Source: Streptomyces longispororuber (GTDB lineage Bacteria; Actinomycetota; Actinomycetes; Streptomycetales; Streptomycetaceae). From it: a stretch of 64,000 nucleotides of DNA. The notes beneath the pieces were generated by a model. The model saw only the letters and a program-made list of their open reading frames with translations. It was not told where the DNA came from and ran no database searches. Position 1 is the first letter of the stretch. The number at the start of each line of letters is the position of its first letter. Position numbers and translations under genes: made by a program. Location: the NCBI RefSeq assembly GCF_024448165.1, contig NZ_JAMOLN010000005.1, forward strand, positions 40,604 through 104,603, read 5' to 3'. Of this stretch, positions 32,735 to 47,474 are shown in pieces.

Positions 32735-35008
32735 TCACAGGAGCTGGAGTTCGCGGGCCCGCCGCACGGCGGCCGAGCGCCGGGAGACGGCGAGTTTCCG
32801 GTAGACGCTCTTGAGGTGGGTCTTCACGGTGTTGACCGAGAGGTAGAGCTCCTCGGCGATCTCCTCGGTGGTCATCATCTGCGCCAGCCGGTCGAGCACG
32901 TCACGTTCGCGGACGCTGAGCCGCTCGGCCGGGGCCGCCGTCCGCTGGAGCTGCTCGACCGCCGCGCCCGCCGGGAGGCGACCCGCGCGGCCCGGGCGCA
33001 GCAGCGCGGCGCACGCCGGTTCCACCGACCGCAGCACGGACCGGGGCAGCCGGGCGGACACGGCGCCGATCGGTGCGGCCGGCCCGTCGCCGCGCTCCGC
33101 CGCGCAGGCCAGGCCCGCCACCAGGGCGCCGACCGCGGTGACGAACGGATCGGGCAGGACCCGCAACACGGCGTCGCTGCGCGCCAGTTCGTGCCGGGCC
33201 CGCCGGATGTCGCCGCGGGCCAGCTCCACCCAGGCGCGCACCAGGTGCAGGGTGGCGCGGGCCGGTTCGGTGGCGGTCCAGGCGGGCAGCGGCGGCTGGG
33301 TGGCGAGTCCGGTGAGTTCGTCGGCCGCCCGGAACCGGCCGCGCAGCGCCTCCAGCAGGGCGAGTTCGACCAGGCAGTCCCGGCGCAGCGCACCGTTGCC
33401 CGCGGCCCCCGCCGCCTTGAGGCCACCGGTGAGGGAGCTCTCGGCGGCCTTGAGGCAGCCGGCGCGCAGTTCGTCGCCGCCTCGGACGGTCAGGGTGAGC
33501 GCGGGGATCTCGGGGCACTGCGCCAGGGCGCCGTGCGGTAATCGCGGTCCGGCCGCCTCCGCGTCGGCGGCGGCGGCGCGGGCCGCCTTGGCGTCGCGGG
33601 TGCGCAGCCGCTCCATCCGGATCTCGGCGTGCGCGAGGCGGCAGCGGGCGGCACGGTCCTCCTCGCCGGGCGGCAGTCGATCGACGAGGAGGGCCGCTCG
33701 CTCCAGGTGATGAGCACACACCTGGTCGTCGTGGCGCGCGTGGGCCGCGGCGGCGGCGAGCAGCACCGGTTCGGGTTCGTCGGGCAGGGCCTCGGTCCTG
33801 GCGCGGGTGAGCTCGGCGGGCAGCCGGGCCCGGGTCACGCCGATGACCCGGCCGACGGCGAGCCGGTGCACGATCAGCCTTGCCGCCTGGTCCCAGTGGT
33901 CGGCGGCCAGCAAGTGGCGTACGGCGTCGGCGAGTTGACCGTGTTCGTCGAGCCAGTCGGCGGCCCTGCGGTGCAGCGGGGCGACGAGTCCGGGGGCCTC
34001 GTGGCGCAGGCACATCCGCAGGACGTCGGCGAACATCTGGTGGCAGCGGTACCAGCCGTGGCCGACGGGCTGCAGGAACGAGTTCTCGCGGACGAGCGCG
34101 GCGAAGTGCCGGCCGGCGTCCTCGTCGCAGAGCTCGGCGGCGAGTTCGGCGTTGACCCGGTCGAGGACGCTCGTGGTGAGCAGCAGCCGGCGCATGCCGG
34201 GCGGCTGCACGTCGAGCACCTCCTCGACGAGGTAGCTGGCGACGGCCTCGTCGTCGCCGGCGAACCGGGTCACGAACCGGTCGGGGTCGCCGTGCTTCTC
34301 CATGGACATCGCGGCGAGCCGCAGCCCCGCGGCCCAGCCGTCGGTGCGGCGGCGCAGGGTGCTCACGGTCTGCCGGGGCACGTCGATGCCGTGCTGGGCG
34401 AGCAGGGCGGCGGCCTCCCGGTCGTCGAACGCGAGGTCGGCGGTGCGCAGTTCGGTGAGGTCGCTGGTCAGTCGCCCGCGGTGCAGGTGCAGGGGCGGGT
34501 CGCGGCGGGCGAGGACCACCAGGCGCAGCAGTCCGCAGGTGTGCCGCAGCAGGCTGGTGACGCCTTCCGCCAGGGCCGAGTTGGGGGCGGGCTGGAAGTC
34601 GTCGAGGACCAGCACCACCGGTTCGTCGCGGGCGTTGAGGGCGGCGGCGAGCGCGGCCACGAAGAGCGGGCCCTCCCCCGCCGCGACGGATTCCGGCAGG
34701 TCGACCGCGGCGGCCCGCAGCGCGTGCGTCACCCGCGGCCAGAACACCTGGGGCTGCTCGGCCCGGCCGTCGCAGGAGACCCAGGCGAGGGGTCCGGGCG
34801 GGCGGCGGGTGTGCGCCCATTCCAGGGCGAGCGCGGTCTTGCCCGCACCGACGGGCCCCACCACGACGGTCAGCGGTCCGCGGGCGCCGCGGGCGAGCCG
34901 GTCGGTGAGGCGGGGCCTGGGGACCAGCCAGCCGGGCAGCTCGGGAACGCCGCCGCCGGCCCCACGGTCCTCGCCGTTGACCCCGCTGCTGAGTGGTCCT
35001 CCGGCCAT
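32735..35008 (-). CDS. large ATP-binding LuxR (MalT/LAL-type) regulator
   Basis: 757 residues. An N-terminal NTPase of the STAND/MalT type has VVGPVGAGKTALALEW (Walker A, about 37-52) and VVLVLDDFQP (Walker B, about 127-136), then the sensor-like segments of this class, VLARRDPPL and AGLRLAAMSM. A long helical TPR-like middle (about 330-680) follows, and a C-terminal LuxR helix-turn-helix with LSVRERDVLDRLAQMMTTEEIAEELYLSVNTVKTHLKSVYRKL. Such proteins oligomerise on ATP and inducer binding. ATG 35008 has GAGGTG upstream; an in-frame ATG at 35101 is less likely. The palindrome TCACCCGGGTGA lies at 35098-35109. It is a prime candidate regulator of the block. Confidence 0.9.
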   Translation of the reverse strand: MAGGPLSSGVNGEDRGAGGGVPELPGWLVPRPRLTDRLARGARGPLTVVVGPVGAGKTALALEWAHTRRPPGPLAWVSCDGRAEQPQVFWPRVTHALRAAAVDLPESVAAGEGPLFVAALAAALNARDEPVVLVLDDFQPAPNSALAEGVTSLLRHTCGLLRLVVLARRDPPLHLHRGRLTSDLTELRTADLAFDDREAAALLAQHGIDVPRQTVSTLRRRTDGWAAGLRLAAMSMEKHGDPDRFVTRFAGDDEAVASYLVEEVLDVQPPGMRRLLLTTSVLDRVNAELAAELCDEDAGRHFAALVRENSFLQPVGHGWYRCHQMFADVLRMCLRHEAPGLVAPLHRRAADWLDEHGQLADAVRHLLAADHWDQAARLIVHRLAVGRVIGVTRARLPAELTRARTEALPDEPEPVLLAAAAAHARHDDQVCAHHLERAALLVDRLPPGEEDRAARCRLAHAEIRMERLRTRDAKAARAAAADAEAAGPRLPHGALAQCPEIPALTLTVRGGDELRAGCLKAAESSLTGGLKAAGAAGNGALRRDCLVELALLEALRGRFRAADELTGLATQPPLPAWTATEPARATLHLVRAWVELARGDIRRARHELARSDAVLRVLPDPFVTAVGALVAGLACAAERGDGPAAPIGAVSARLPRSVLRSVEPACAALLRPGRAGRLPAGAAVEQLQRTAAPAERLSVRERDVLDRLAQMMTTEEIAEELYLSVNTVKTHLKSVYRKLAVSRRSAAVRRARELQLL

Positions 35009-35097
35009 GGACGACACCTCGCTCTCGGCGCACAGTGACGCGGCACGGGCCAGTGTGCGCCGCCCGGCACGGCCCGGCGCCCGCCTCGCCGGCCATC

Positions 35098-35109
35098 TCA
35101 CCCGGGTGA
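35098..35109. promoter_or_regulatory. TCACCCGGGTGA palindrome upstream of the large LuxR gene
   Basis: The same TCACC/GGTGA half-sites as the block-wide dyad, but with a 2-base rather than 7-base spacer, 90 bases before the start codon. Confidence 0.35.
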
Positions 35110-35203
35110 AGTTCCGGCGTGCGACGGCGCGTCGGGGCGGGCGCGCGAGCCCGTGTCCGGTCGGGGTTCCTGCGGGGGTGCGGCGGGCCGTGTCCCGGTC
35201 GGC

Positions 35204-35689
35204 TCAGCTGGGCCGCAGGGCCTCGACCAGCTCCTCCTCACGGTCCTTGGTGAGGGAGGTGCGGAGCACGGTGGGGTGGAAGGGGCGCACGGCGTCCCTG
35301 ACCCGGTCGGGGGTGGAGCGGCGGACGAGGGCGAAGACGGCGGCGTGGCCGGGTTCCAGGGTGTGCGCGATCTCCTTGACGAAGGAGTCGTTGATGCCGA
35401 CGTCGGTGAGCTTGCCGGCGACGGCTCCGGTCGCGGCGCCCACCGCGGCACCGAACACGGGCATCAGGAAGAGCAGGCCGAACAGCGAGCCCCACAGGGC
35501 GCCGCCGGCCGCGCCGGTGGCCGTCGGGCTGTACGTCTGCCGGACGTGGATCTTGCCGTCCATGGTGCGCCAGGCGAGGGCGGCGTCCTCCAGGTCGAGG
35601 AGTTCCTGGCGGGAGAGTTCCTTGGACAGGCGCAGCACCCCTTCCGCCTTCTCCTTGTCCGAGAATCCGAGTACGACGAGTTCGGCCAT
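35204..35689 (-). CDS. DUF1269-family protein
   Basis: 161 residues. It starts with MAELVVLGFSDKEKAEGVL and then a soluble alpha/beta region with RTMDGKIHVRQ. A central Gly/Ala-rich hydrophobic hairpin follows (ATGAAGGALWGSLFGLLFLMPVFGAAVGAATGAVAG, about 58-93), then DVGINDSFVKEIAHTLEPGHAAVFALV. This is the DUF1269/DUF456-like glycine-zipper organisation found in stress-induced membrane-associated proteins. The start is well supported (GGAGG), and its ATG shares one base with the stop codon of the upstream gene (TGATG), so the two are translationally coupled. Confidence 0.87.
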   Translation of the reverse strand: MAELVVLGFSDKEKAEGVLRLSKELSRQELLDLEDAALAWRTMDGKIHVRQTYSPTATGAAGGALWGSLFGLLFLMPVFGAAVGAATGAVAGKLTDVGINDSFVKEIAHTLEPGHAAVFALVRRSTPDRVRDAVRPFHPTVLRTSLTKDREEELVEALRPS

Positions 35690-36243
35690 CAGGTCCTCCT
35701 GCGGTGGTGACGGGATTTCGGGTCCGGGTGGTCTCCATTCGCGACCGGTTCGCCTGCCTGCCGGGCGGCCCGGGCGATCTCGGCGGCGGCGGGCTCCAGC
35801 GCCTCTTCGGTGAGGAAGCCCTCCGCGACGGGCACTCCGCCCGCGTCACGGATCGCGGTGCGCAGGTACTTCGCCCAGACGTGCTCGAGGAGCACGAAGG
35901 CCGCCGAGGTGCCCGGATCGAGGGACTCGGCCATCTGCCGGATCTCGGGCAGGGACAGACCGAAGGCGTTGCCCTCGGAGAGGCTCGGCATCGCCTCCTG
36001 GGCCGCGTGCACCCGCTCGCCCGGGATGCCGAGCAGCGCGGCGACCGTGTCGCCCATGCCCTCGGCCTGGTAGTCGAGGGTGAACAGGTCGCCGCCCGGT
36101 TCCTTGCTGAGGAACAGCATGTCGAGCACGCGGATCTGCTCGTTCGCCTCCAGGACCGCCAGTTCCTCGACGATCCGCCCCTCCAGCTTGGCTTCGGGGC
36201 CGAACTCGACCACGAGGAGTTGTACCGGTCCGATTCCGGCCAT
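35689..36243 (-). CDS. DUF6325-like protein
   Basis: 184 residues, soluble. The N-terminus is GPVQLLVVEFGPEAKLEGRIVEELAVLEANEQIRVLDMLFLSKEPGGDLFTLD, the beta-alpha-beta pattern of a family I recall as DUF6325; it commonly sits beside DUF1269 or gas-vesicle-like stress genes. Further on come SLDPGTSAAFVLLEHVWAKYLR, a segment resembling the C-terminal part of DUF1269 proteins, and a basic His/Arg C-terminus. Its stop overlaps the DUF1269 start, so they form an operon. ATG 36243 follows GGGAGG. The dyad at 36311-36327 lies 67 bases upstream. Confidence 0.75.
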   Translation of the reverse strand: MAGIGPVQLLVVEFGPEAKLEGRIVEELAVLEANEQIRVLDMLFLSKEPGGDLFTLDYQAEGMGDTVAALLGIPGERVHAAQEAMPSLSEGNAFGLSLPEIRQMAESLDPGTSAAFVLLEHVWAKYLRTAIRDAGGVPVAEGFLTEEALEPAAAEIARAARQAGEPVANGDHPDPKSRHHRRRT

Positions 36244-36310
36244 GGTGCCTCCCTTCGGCGGAACCTCCGCCCGCACAGGGGCATCACAGCGTCGGGCCGG
36301 TCGTGCCGCG

Positions 36311-36327
36311 TCACCCGCCGCAGGTGA
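36311..36327. promoter_or_regulatory. TCACC-N7-GGTGA dyad, site 6 (perfect)
   Basis: TCACC-CGCCGCA-GGTGA between the divergent DUF6325-DUF1269 operon and the membrane-protein gene at 36362, 34 bases before the latter. Confidence 0.6.
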
Positions 36328-36361
36328 GGGAAGCGGCGGCGGGCGCCAGCACCGTGGGCCC

Positions 36362-37798
36362 ATGAGCGACGAACAGACGCCGGGCCGGGCCGAGCAGGCC
36401 CCCGCCCCGGGCGGTGCTGAAGCGTCCGAGCTGGTGCGGCTGCGGGCGGAGGTCGAGCGGCTGCGGGACCGGGCCGGGGCCGAACAGCGGCGCAGGGTCC
36501 GCCTGTTGACGTTGCGCCGGGCCGTCGCGGCGGTGCTGGTGGCACTGGTCGCGATCCTCGCGGTGACGTCGGTCGTGGGCGTGTGGGGCTCGCGGACGAC
36601 GCTGAACACGGACCGGTGGATCGCGACCGTGGGACCGCTGCCCGAGGACCCGAAGGTGAACGCTGCGGTCTCCACGTACCTGACGAACGAGATCTTCGAC
36701 CAGGTGGACGTGCGGCAGCGACTGGCCGATGCGCTGCCGCCCCGTGCGACGTTCCTCGCGGCGCCGGTCACCGGGGCCGTGCACGACTTCATGCAGAAGT
36801 CGATCTCCAAGCTGCTCGCCGACGACCGGTTCCAGGAGCTGTGGCGGGCGACGAACCGGTTCGCGCACGAGCGGATCGTCGCCGTCCTGGAGAAGAGCAA
36901 CGAGAACGTGCGTGTGCGCGGCGACACGGTCACGCTCAATCTGCTGCCGATGGTCAACAACGTGCTGAACTCGCTGGAGGACCAACTCCCCAGCCTCTTC
37001 GGCAAGAAGCTCGATCTGCCGACGCTGACCTCGGGCGAGGTCCCGCCGGGGCTGCACGAGCGGATCGAGAAGGCGCTCGGGGTGTCGCTGCCCGAGGACT
37101 TCGCGCAGATCCGGCTCTACGACCGGCGTGAGCTCGGTCAGCTGCAGGACGCGGTGGTGCTGTTCAAGCGGGCCCTGGTCGGTCTGCTGATCGCCGTGCC
37201 GGTGGTGCTCGCCCTCGCCCTGTGGGTGTCCCCGAACCGGCGCCGCTCGGTGCTCCAGCTCGGGCTGTGGCTGGTGGTGACGGTCACGGTGCTGTCGAGC
37301 GTGCTGCGGGCGGTGCGCGACCAGCTCCTCGGCCAGGTACCCGACGGCGTCTACCGCGACGGCCTGCGGGCCGCGCTGTGGACCGTGTTCACGACGCTGC
37401 GGGACCGGGGCGACCAGTTGCTCTGGCTCGGCGTCGGGATCGCCGTCGTGGCGTATCTGGCGGGTCCTGGCCGGCTGCCGGTGTGGTTGCGGCGCCGCAC
37501 CGCGCAGGGCGCCCGGGCCACCGGTCAGTTCCTGGCGAAGGCCGGCGAGCGCGCCGCGCACAAGGAGTCGTCGCTGCGTCCGTGGCTGGTCCGGCACGCG
37601 GACGTGCTGCGGGTGTCCGGCGTCGTCGTCGCGGCCCTGGTGGCGCTGCTGCTGTCGTCGTGGACCGGTCTGCTGGTGGTCGCGCTGCTGCTGGCCGCGT
37701 ACGAGATCGCGGTCACGCTCCTGGCCCGGTCGGACGGGTCACCCCCCACAGGTGAGGCGGCTCCGAAGTCCCCAGAAAAGACTGGCGCCCCCGGCTGA
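36362..37798 (+). CDS. integral membrane protein with large extracytoplasmic domain
   Basis: 478 residues. An N-terminal acidic region leads into a short coiled coil (ELVRLRAEVERLRDRAGAEQRRR, about 22-45). TM1 (about 52-75) is followed by a ~200-residue hydrophilic domain (WIATVGPLPEDPKVNAAVSTYLTNEIFDQVDVRQRL...), then TM2 (KRALVGLLIAVPVVLALALWV), TM3 (LQLGLWLVVTVTVLSS), another helix near 360-375, and TM pairs near the C-terminus (VSGVVVAALVALLLSSWTGLLVVALLLAAY). This layout occurs in actinobacterial membrane proteins of unknown function. The ATG has no Shine-Dalgarno sequence. The 3' end of the gene contains the dyad for the downstream glycosidase operon. Confidence 0.8.
   Translation: MSDEQTPGRAEQAPAPGGAEASELVRLRAEVERLRDRAGAEQRRRVRLLTLRRAVAAVLVALVAILAVTSVVGVWGSRTTLNTDRWIATVGPLPEDPKVNAAVSTYLTNEIFDQVDVRQRLADALPPRATFLAAPVTGAVHDFMQKSISKLLADDRFQELWRATNRFAHERIVAVLEKSNENVRVRGDTVTLNLLPMVNNVLNSLEDQLPSLFGKKLDLPTLTSGEVPPGLHERIEKALGVSLPEDFAQIRLYDRRELGQLQDAVVLFKRALVGLLIAVPVVLALALWVSPNRRRSVLQLGLWLVVTVTVLSSVLRAVRDQLLGQVPDGVYRDGLRAALWTVFTTLRDRGDQLLWLGVGIAVVAYLAGPGRLPVWLRRRTAQGARATGQFLAKAGERAAHKESSLRPWLVRHADVLRVSGVVVAALVALLLSSWTGLLVVALLLAAYEIAVTLLARSDGSPPTGEAAPKSPEKTGAPG
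37739..37755. promoter_or_regulatory. TCACC-N7-GGTGA dyad, site 7 (perfect)
   Basis: TCACC-CCCCACA-GGTGA, inside the last codons of the membrane-protein gene and 85 bases before the glucosidase start. Confidence 0.55.
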
Positions 37799-37840
37799 CC
37801 CCAAGGCAGGGGCGGAGCGGACGGGGCAGGGAGGCAGCGC

Positions 37841-40536
<2,696 letters not shown>

Positions 40537-40540
<4 letters not shown>

Positions 40541-42012
40541 GCGCGCTGCCCGCCCAGCCCGTCGTCCACGAGGTCAACACCCGCGTCTGGCTGCGCGAGA
40601 CGGGTGGGCGCACCGGCCGCGCGACGGGGCTCGGGGACGTGCCGAAGGACGTGTGGGACGAGATCACCCCGTCCGGGGTCGACGCCGTGTGGCTGATGGG
40701 CGTGTGGGAACGCAGTCCGCGGGGCCGGGCCATCGCGCTGCGGAACACGGCGCTGCGCTCGGCCTTCACGTCGGCGGTCGCGGACATCGACGAGTCGGAC
40801 ATCGCCGGGTCGCCGTACTGCATCCGCCGCTACGAGGTCGACGCGGCGCTCGGCGGGCGGGAGGGGCTGCTCGCGGCGCGGGCCGAACTCGACCGCAGGG
40901 GCGTCGGGTTGCTGCTCGACTACGTGCCGAACCATGTGGCGCCGGACAGCCCCTGGGTGACCGAGCACCCGTCGTACTTCGTGCGCGGCGACGCGGAGGA
41001 CGTCAGGCGCGATCCGGCGGGGTTCTTCGACACCGGGCGCGCCGTCCTCGCACGGGGCCGCGACCCGTTCTTCCCGCCCTGGCCCGACGTCGTCCAGCTC
41101 AACGCGTTCGCCCCGCAGTTGAGGACGGCGACGGCGGACGTCCTGGGGCAGATCGGGCGGGTCTGCGACGGGGTGCGCTGCGACATGGCGATGCTCCTGA
41201 TGAACGACGTGTTCGCCCGCACCTGGGGCGAGCGGGTGGGCGCCCCGCCGGAGGCGGACTTCTGGCAGGAGGTGGTGCCGGAGGTCCGGCGCCGGCACCC
41301 GTCGATGCTGTTCGCGGCGGAGGCGTACTGGGACCTCGAATGGGCCCTCCAGCAGCAGGGGTTCGACTTCTGCTACGACAAGCGGCTGTACGACCGGATC
41401 CTTCACGAGAGCCCGGAGTCGGTGCGCGGGCACCTGCTCGCCGACGAGGAGTACCAGCGCCGCCTCGTCCGGTTCCTGGAGAACCACGACGAGCCGCGCG
41501 CCGCGCTCACCCTCGGCCCGGACAAGGAGCGGGCGGCCGCCGTGCTGATCGCGACGCTGCCCGGCGCGACGCTGTGGCACGAGGGCGAGTTCACCGGGCG
41601 CCGGGTCCATCTGCCGGTGTTCCTCGACCGGCGCCCGGACGAGCCGCAGGACCTGGCGCTGCAGGCGTTCCACGAGCGGCTGCTGGCGCGCGTCCACGGC
41701 AGCGGCATGCGGACGGGCCGCTGGCAGCTCCTCGACTGCGCGGGCTGGCCGGACAACGACTCGGCGCGGCAGCTGATCGCGTCGTGCTGGACCGGTCCCG
41801 CGGGCCACTTCGTGACGGTGGTCAACCTGTCCGAGCGTCCCGCGCAGGCCCGCATCCGGCTGCCGTGGGAGGAACTGGGCCGGGACACCTGGGAGTTGAC
41901 GGAGCTCGGCGACTCCGACCGGTACGGGCGCTCGGGCGGCGAGCTGCTGACGAGCGGTCTGTACGTCGACCTGCCGGCCTGGGGCACGCACGTGTTCTCG
42001 GTGGCGGCCTGA
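40537..42012 (+). CDS. GH13 alpha-amylase family glycosidase
   Basis: 491 residues, cytosolic. All four GH13 regions are present: LLLDYVPNHVAP (region I), CDGVRCDMAML (region II, nucleophile Asp), LFAAEAYWDLEW (region III, acid/base Glu) and FLENHDEPRA (region IV, transition-state Asp). The N-terminus (VVHEVNTRVWLRE) and C-terminal beta domain (HFVTVVNLSERPAQARI) resemble trehalose-synthase- or sucrose-phosphorylase-like branches rather than secreted amylases. It is coupled to the upstream GH63-like gene by a 4-base overlap with GAGGAGGA upstream. The pair probably turns over a storage or protective carbohydrate under the conditions that activate this block. Confidence 0.9.
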
Positions 42013-42020
42013 CCTGAGGC

Positions 42021-43739
42021 TCACTCGGCGGTGGGCTGCCGGTCCGCGGCGGCCCACCGCGCTCCGCTGTCCGCGCGGAACGCGGCCACGGCGCTCTCCA
42101 CGGTCGGGTAGAAGGCGTCGGGGGCGAACGTACGGGTCAGCCCGTAGCGTTCGATCTTGCGGCGCACCGGGTCCTTGAGCTCGGCGAAGACGAGGGCGAT
42201 GCCCGCCTCCTCCAGTGTCTCGTCGAGCTCCTCCAGGACGTCGGCGGCGGTCGTGTCGACGTCGGTCACCGGTTCGGCGGCGATCAGGATCTGCCGCGGC
42301 GGCGGCTCGGTGCGGGCGTGCCGCAGCACCTCGTCGCGGAACGACTTGGCGTTGGCGAAGAACAGGGGTGCGTCGAAGCGCAGCAGGACGAGGCCCGGCA
42401 GGTGTTCGGCGCCGGGGTGGGAGCGCACGTCGTGGTAGCCCTCCAGGCCGGGGACCCGGCCGAGCACGGTGCGGTACGGCCACCAGGCGCGCCGGAACAC
42501 GTTGAGGATGGACAGTCCGACGGCGATCGCGATGCCGTCCAGGACGCCGAGCAGGGCCACCCCGAGGAAGGCCGCGATGCACAGCCAGAACTCGGCCTGC
42601 CGCTGCCGCCACAGCCGCGCCGTGCCCGCCACGTCCGCGAGCGACAGGGACGCGGTGATGACGACGGCGGCGAGGGCCGGCTGCGGCAGGTTGCGGAACA
42701 GTCCGGGCAGCAGGACCAGCATGAGCAGGATCAGGGTGGCGCCGACGAGCCCGGTCAACTGGGTCTTGGCTCCGGCCCGTTCGGCGACGGCGGTGCGGGA
42801 TCCGCTGGTGCTCAGCGGGAACCCCTGGAACAGTCCGGCGGCCGCGTTGGCCGAGCCGATCGCCACCATCTCGCCGTTGCCGCGGACCTCCTGTCCGGTG
42901 CGGGCGGCGAACGCGGAGGCATTGGACACCGCGTCGGCCAGCGACACCACGGCGATCCCGAGGGCGCCCGCGACCAGTGGCCCGACGTCGTCCCAGCGGA
43001 TGTCGGGGACGGTGAACGGCGGGAACCCCTCGGGCAGCCGGCCGACCATCCGCACGCCGCGCCCGGCGAGGTCGAAGGCGACGGCGGCGCCGATGGCGAG
43101 GACCACCATGACGAGGACGGCGGGCACCTTGGGCAGCAGTCGCTGCAGCAGCAGGATCAGCACGATGCCGCCCGCGCCCACGGCCAGGGCCGCCGCCACC
43201 AGCTCACCGTCGCCCAACGCCCGGACGAACGCGCCGACCTCGTCGATCACTCCGTCCGCGTCCGTGGAGAAGCCGCACAGTTTGGGCAGCTGCCCGACGA
43301 GGATGGTCAGCGCCAGCCCGTTCATGTAGCCGATCATCGTGGGCTTGGAGATCAGGTCGGCGACGAAGCCGAGGCGGGCCACCCCCGCCAGGATCATGAT
43401 CGCCCCCACCATCAGGGCGAGGGCCGAGGCGAGGGCGACGGCCCGGCCGCTGTCCCCGTCGGCGACGACCAGTGGCAGCACCGTCGCGGCGATCATCGGG
43501 CCGAGCGAGGAGTCGGGGCCGAGCACCAGGATCCGGGACGGGCCGGCGACGGCGTAGGCGAGCAGGCAGAGCACGGACGTGTACAGGCCGGTGATCGGGG
43601 GCAGTCCGGCCAGTTCGGCGTACGCCATGCCCTGCGGGACGAGGAGCGTGGTCAGGACGACGCCCGCGACGACGTCCTTGGCGAGCCACTCCCGGCGGTA
43701 GCCGCGCAGGGTCGCCAGGCCGGGCGGCACCCCGGGCAC
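42021..43739 (-). CDS. SulP family anion transporter
   Basis: 572 residues. The SLC26/SulP membrane domain has 10-14 helices: VAGVVLTTLLVPQGMAYAELAGLPPITGLYTS is the family signature at TM1-TM2, later FPLSTSGSRTAVAERAGAKTQL. A cytoplasmic C-terminal STAS domain (about 430-550) contains LVLLRFDAPLFFANAKSFRDEV. It carries sulfate, bicarbonate or another anion. The GTG start at 43739 follows GTGAGG, seven bases after the stop codon of the P-type ATPase, so it is the last gene of a DUF7144-PPK2-ATPase-SulP operon. Confidence 0.9.
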   Translation of the reverse strand: MPGVPPGLATLRGYRREWLAKDVVAGVVLTTLLVPQGMAYAELAGLPPITGLYTSVLCLLAYAVAGPSRILVLGPDSSLGPMIAATVLPLVVADGDSGRAVALASALALMVGAIMILAGVARLGFVADLISKPTMIGYMNGLALTILVGQLPKLCGFSTDADGVIDEVGAFVRALGDGELVAAALAVGAGGIVLILLLQRLLPKVPAVLVMVVLAIGAAVAFDLAGRGVRMVGRLPEGFPPFTVPDIRWDDVGPLVAGALGIAVVSLADAVSNASAFAARTGQEVRGNGEMVAIGSANAAAGLFQGFPLSTSGSRTAVAERAGAKTQLTGLVGATLILLMLVLLPGLFRNLPQPALAAVVITASLSLADVAGTARLWRQRQAEFWLCIAAFLGVALLGVLDGIAIAVGLSILNVFRRAWWPYRTVLGRVPGLEGYHDVRSHPGAEHLPGLVLLRFDAPLFFANAKSFRDEVLRHARTEPPPRQILIAAEPVTDVDTTAADVLEELDETLEEAGIALVFAELKDPVRRKIERYGLTRTFAPDAFYPTVESAVAAFRADSGARWAAADRQPTAE

Positions 43740-43746
43740 CGGTGCC

Positions 43747-46451
<2,705 letters not shown>

Positions 46452-46455
<4 letters not shown>

Positions 46456-47471
46456 CGGGACCGCCTCCGTCCGCCGTGCCGCCGGGCGCGGCGGGCCGCG
46501 GACAGCGCGTACGGGTCGGCGGCCGCACCGCTCGGCGCCTCTTCCTCCAACTGCCGCTTCTCCAGCTCCAGTTCGTGCATCGCCTTGGCCCCGATCTCCG
46601 GGTAGCGCGGATCGATCCCGATCAGGGTGTGGGCGAGCACGGCGGCCGCGCAGATCCGCGCGTACCACTTGTGGTCCGCGGGCACGACATACCACGGCGC
46701 CCACGGGGTGCTGGTGGCGGAGAGCATCTCGTCGAACGCGTGCTGGTAGGCGTCCCACCGGGTGCGTTCGCGGGCGTCGGCCGCCGAGAACTTCCAGTTG
46801 CGGTCCGGCACGTCGATCCGCTTCAGGAAGCGGATGCGCTGCTCCTCCTTGGACAGGTTGAGGAACAGTTTGACGACGTGGAAGCCGTTCTCCGTCAGAT
46901 ACCGCTCCCAGTCGTTGATCTCCCGGAAGCGGCGGCGCCAGAACGCCTTTCTGCCCTGGCCCTTGCCGGGCAGCCGCTGGCGGTCGAGGAGTTCGGGGTG
47001 TACGCGGACCACCAGGACCTCCTCGTAGTGGGAGCGGTTGAAGATGCCGATCTCGCCACGCCGGGGCAGCCGGGCGGCGTAGCGCCAGAGGTAGTCGTGA
47101 CCGAGCTCGGCGGCGGACGGCACCTTGAACCCGGCGACGGCCACGCCCTGCGGGTTCACTCCGCTCATGACGTGCCGGATGGTGCCGTCCTTGCCGCCGG
47201 CGTCCAGCGCCTGGAGGCACATCAGGACGCCCTGGCTGCCGTCGGCGGCGAGCCTGCGCTGGTAGTCGGCCAGCAGGAGGGTGCCGCCGCGCAGCAGTTC
47301 CTCGCCCTGCTTGCGGTTCTTCACGCCCGCCTTGTGGGCGGGGTCGAAGTCCCGGGCCAGGTTCACCTTCGACCCGGGTTCGACCCGCAGCGGCGCGATG
47401 AACTCCGCGATCCGCTCGGCCCTCCGGTCCTCGCCCTTGCCCTTCCCCTTGTTCTTGCCCTTGGCCTTCAT
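46452..47471 (-). CDS. polyphosphate kinase 2 family protein
   Basis: 339 residues. A Lys/Gly-rich N-tail precedes the P-loop kinase domain: LQALDAGGKDGTIRHVMSGVNPQGVAV contains the PPK2 Walker A GGKDG, then EIGIFNRSHYEEVLVVRVHPE (Walker B/lid), NDWERYLTENGFHVVKLFLNLSKEEQRIRF and WVxP-type WYVVPADHKWYARI. PPK2 enzymes transfer phosphate between polyphosphate and nucleotides, favouring nucleotide regeneration when ATP is low. The ATG comes three bases after the DUF7144 stop and has no Shine-Dalgarno sequence, so it depends on translational coupling. Energy-reserve function fits a stress block. Confidence 0.92.
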
Positions 47472-47474
47472 GGG

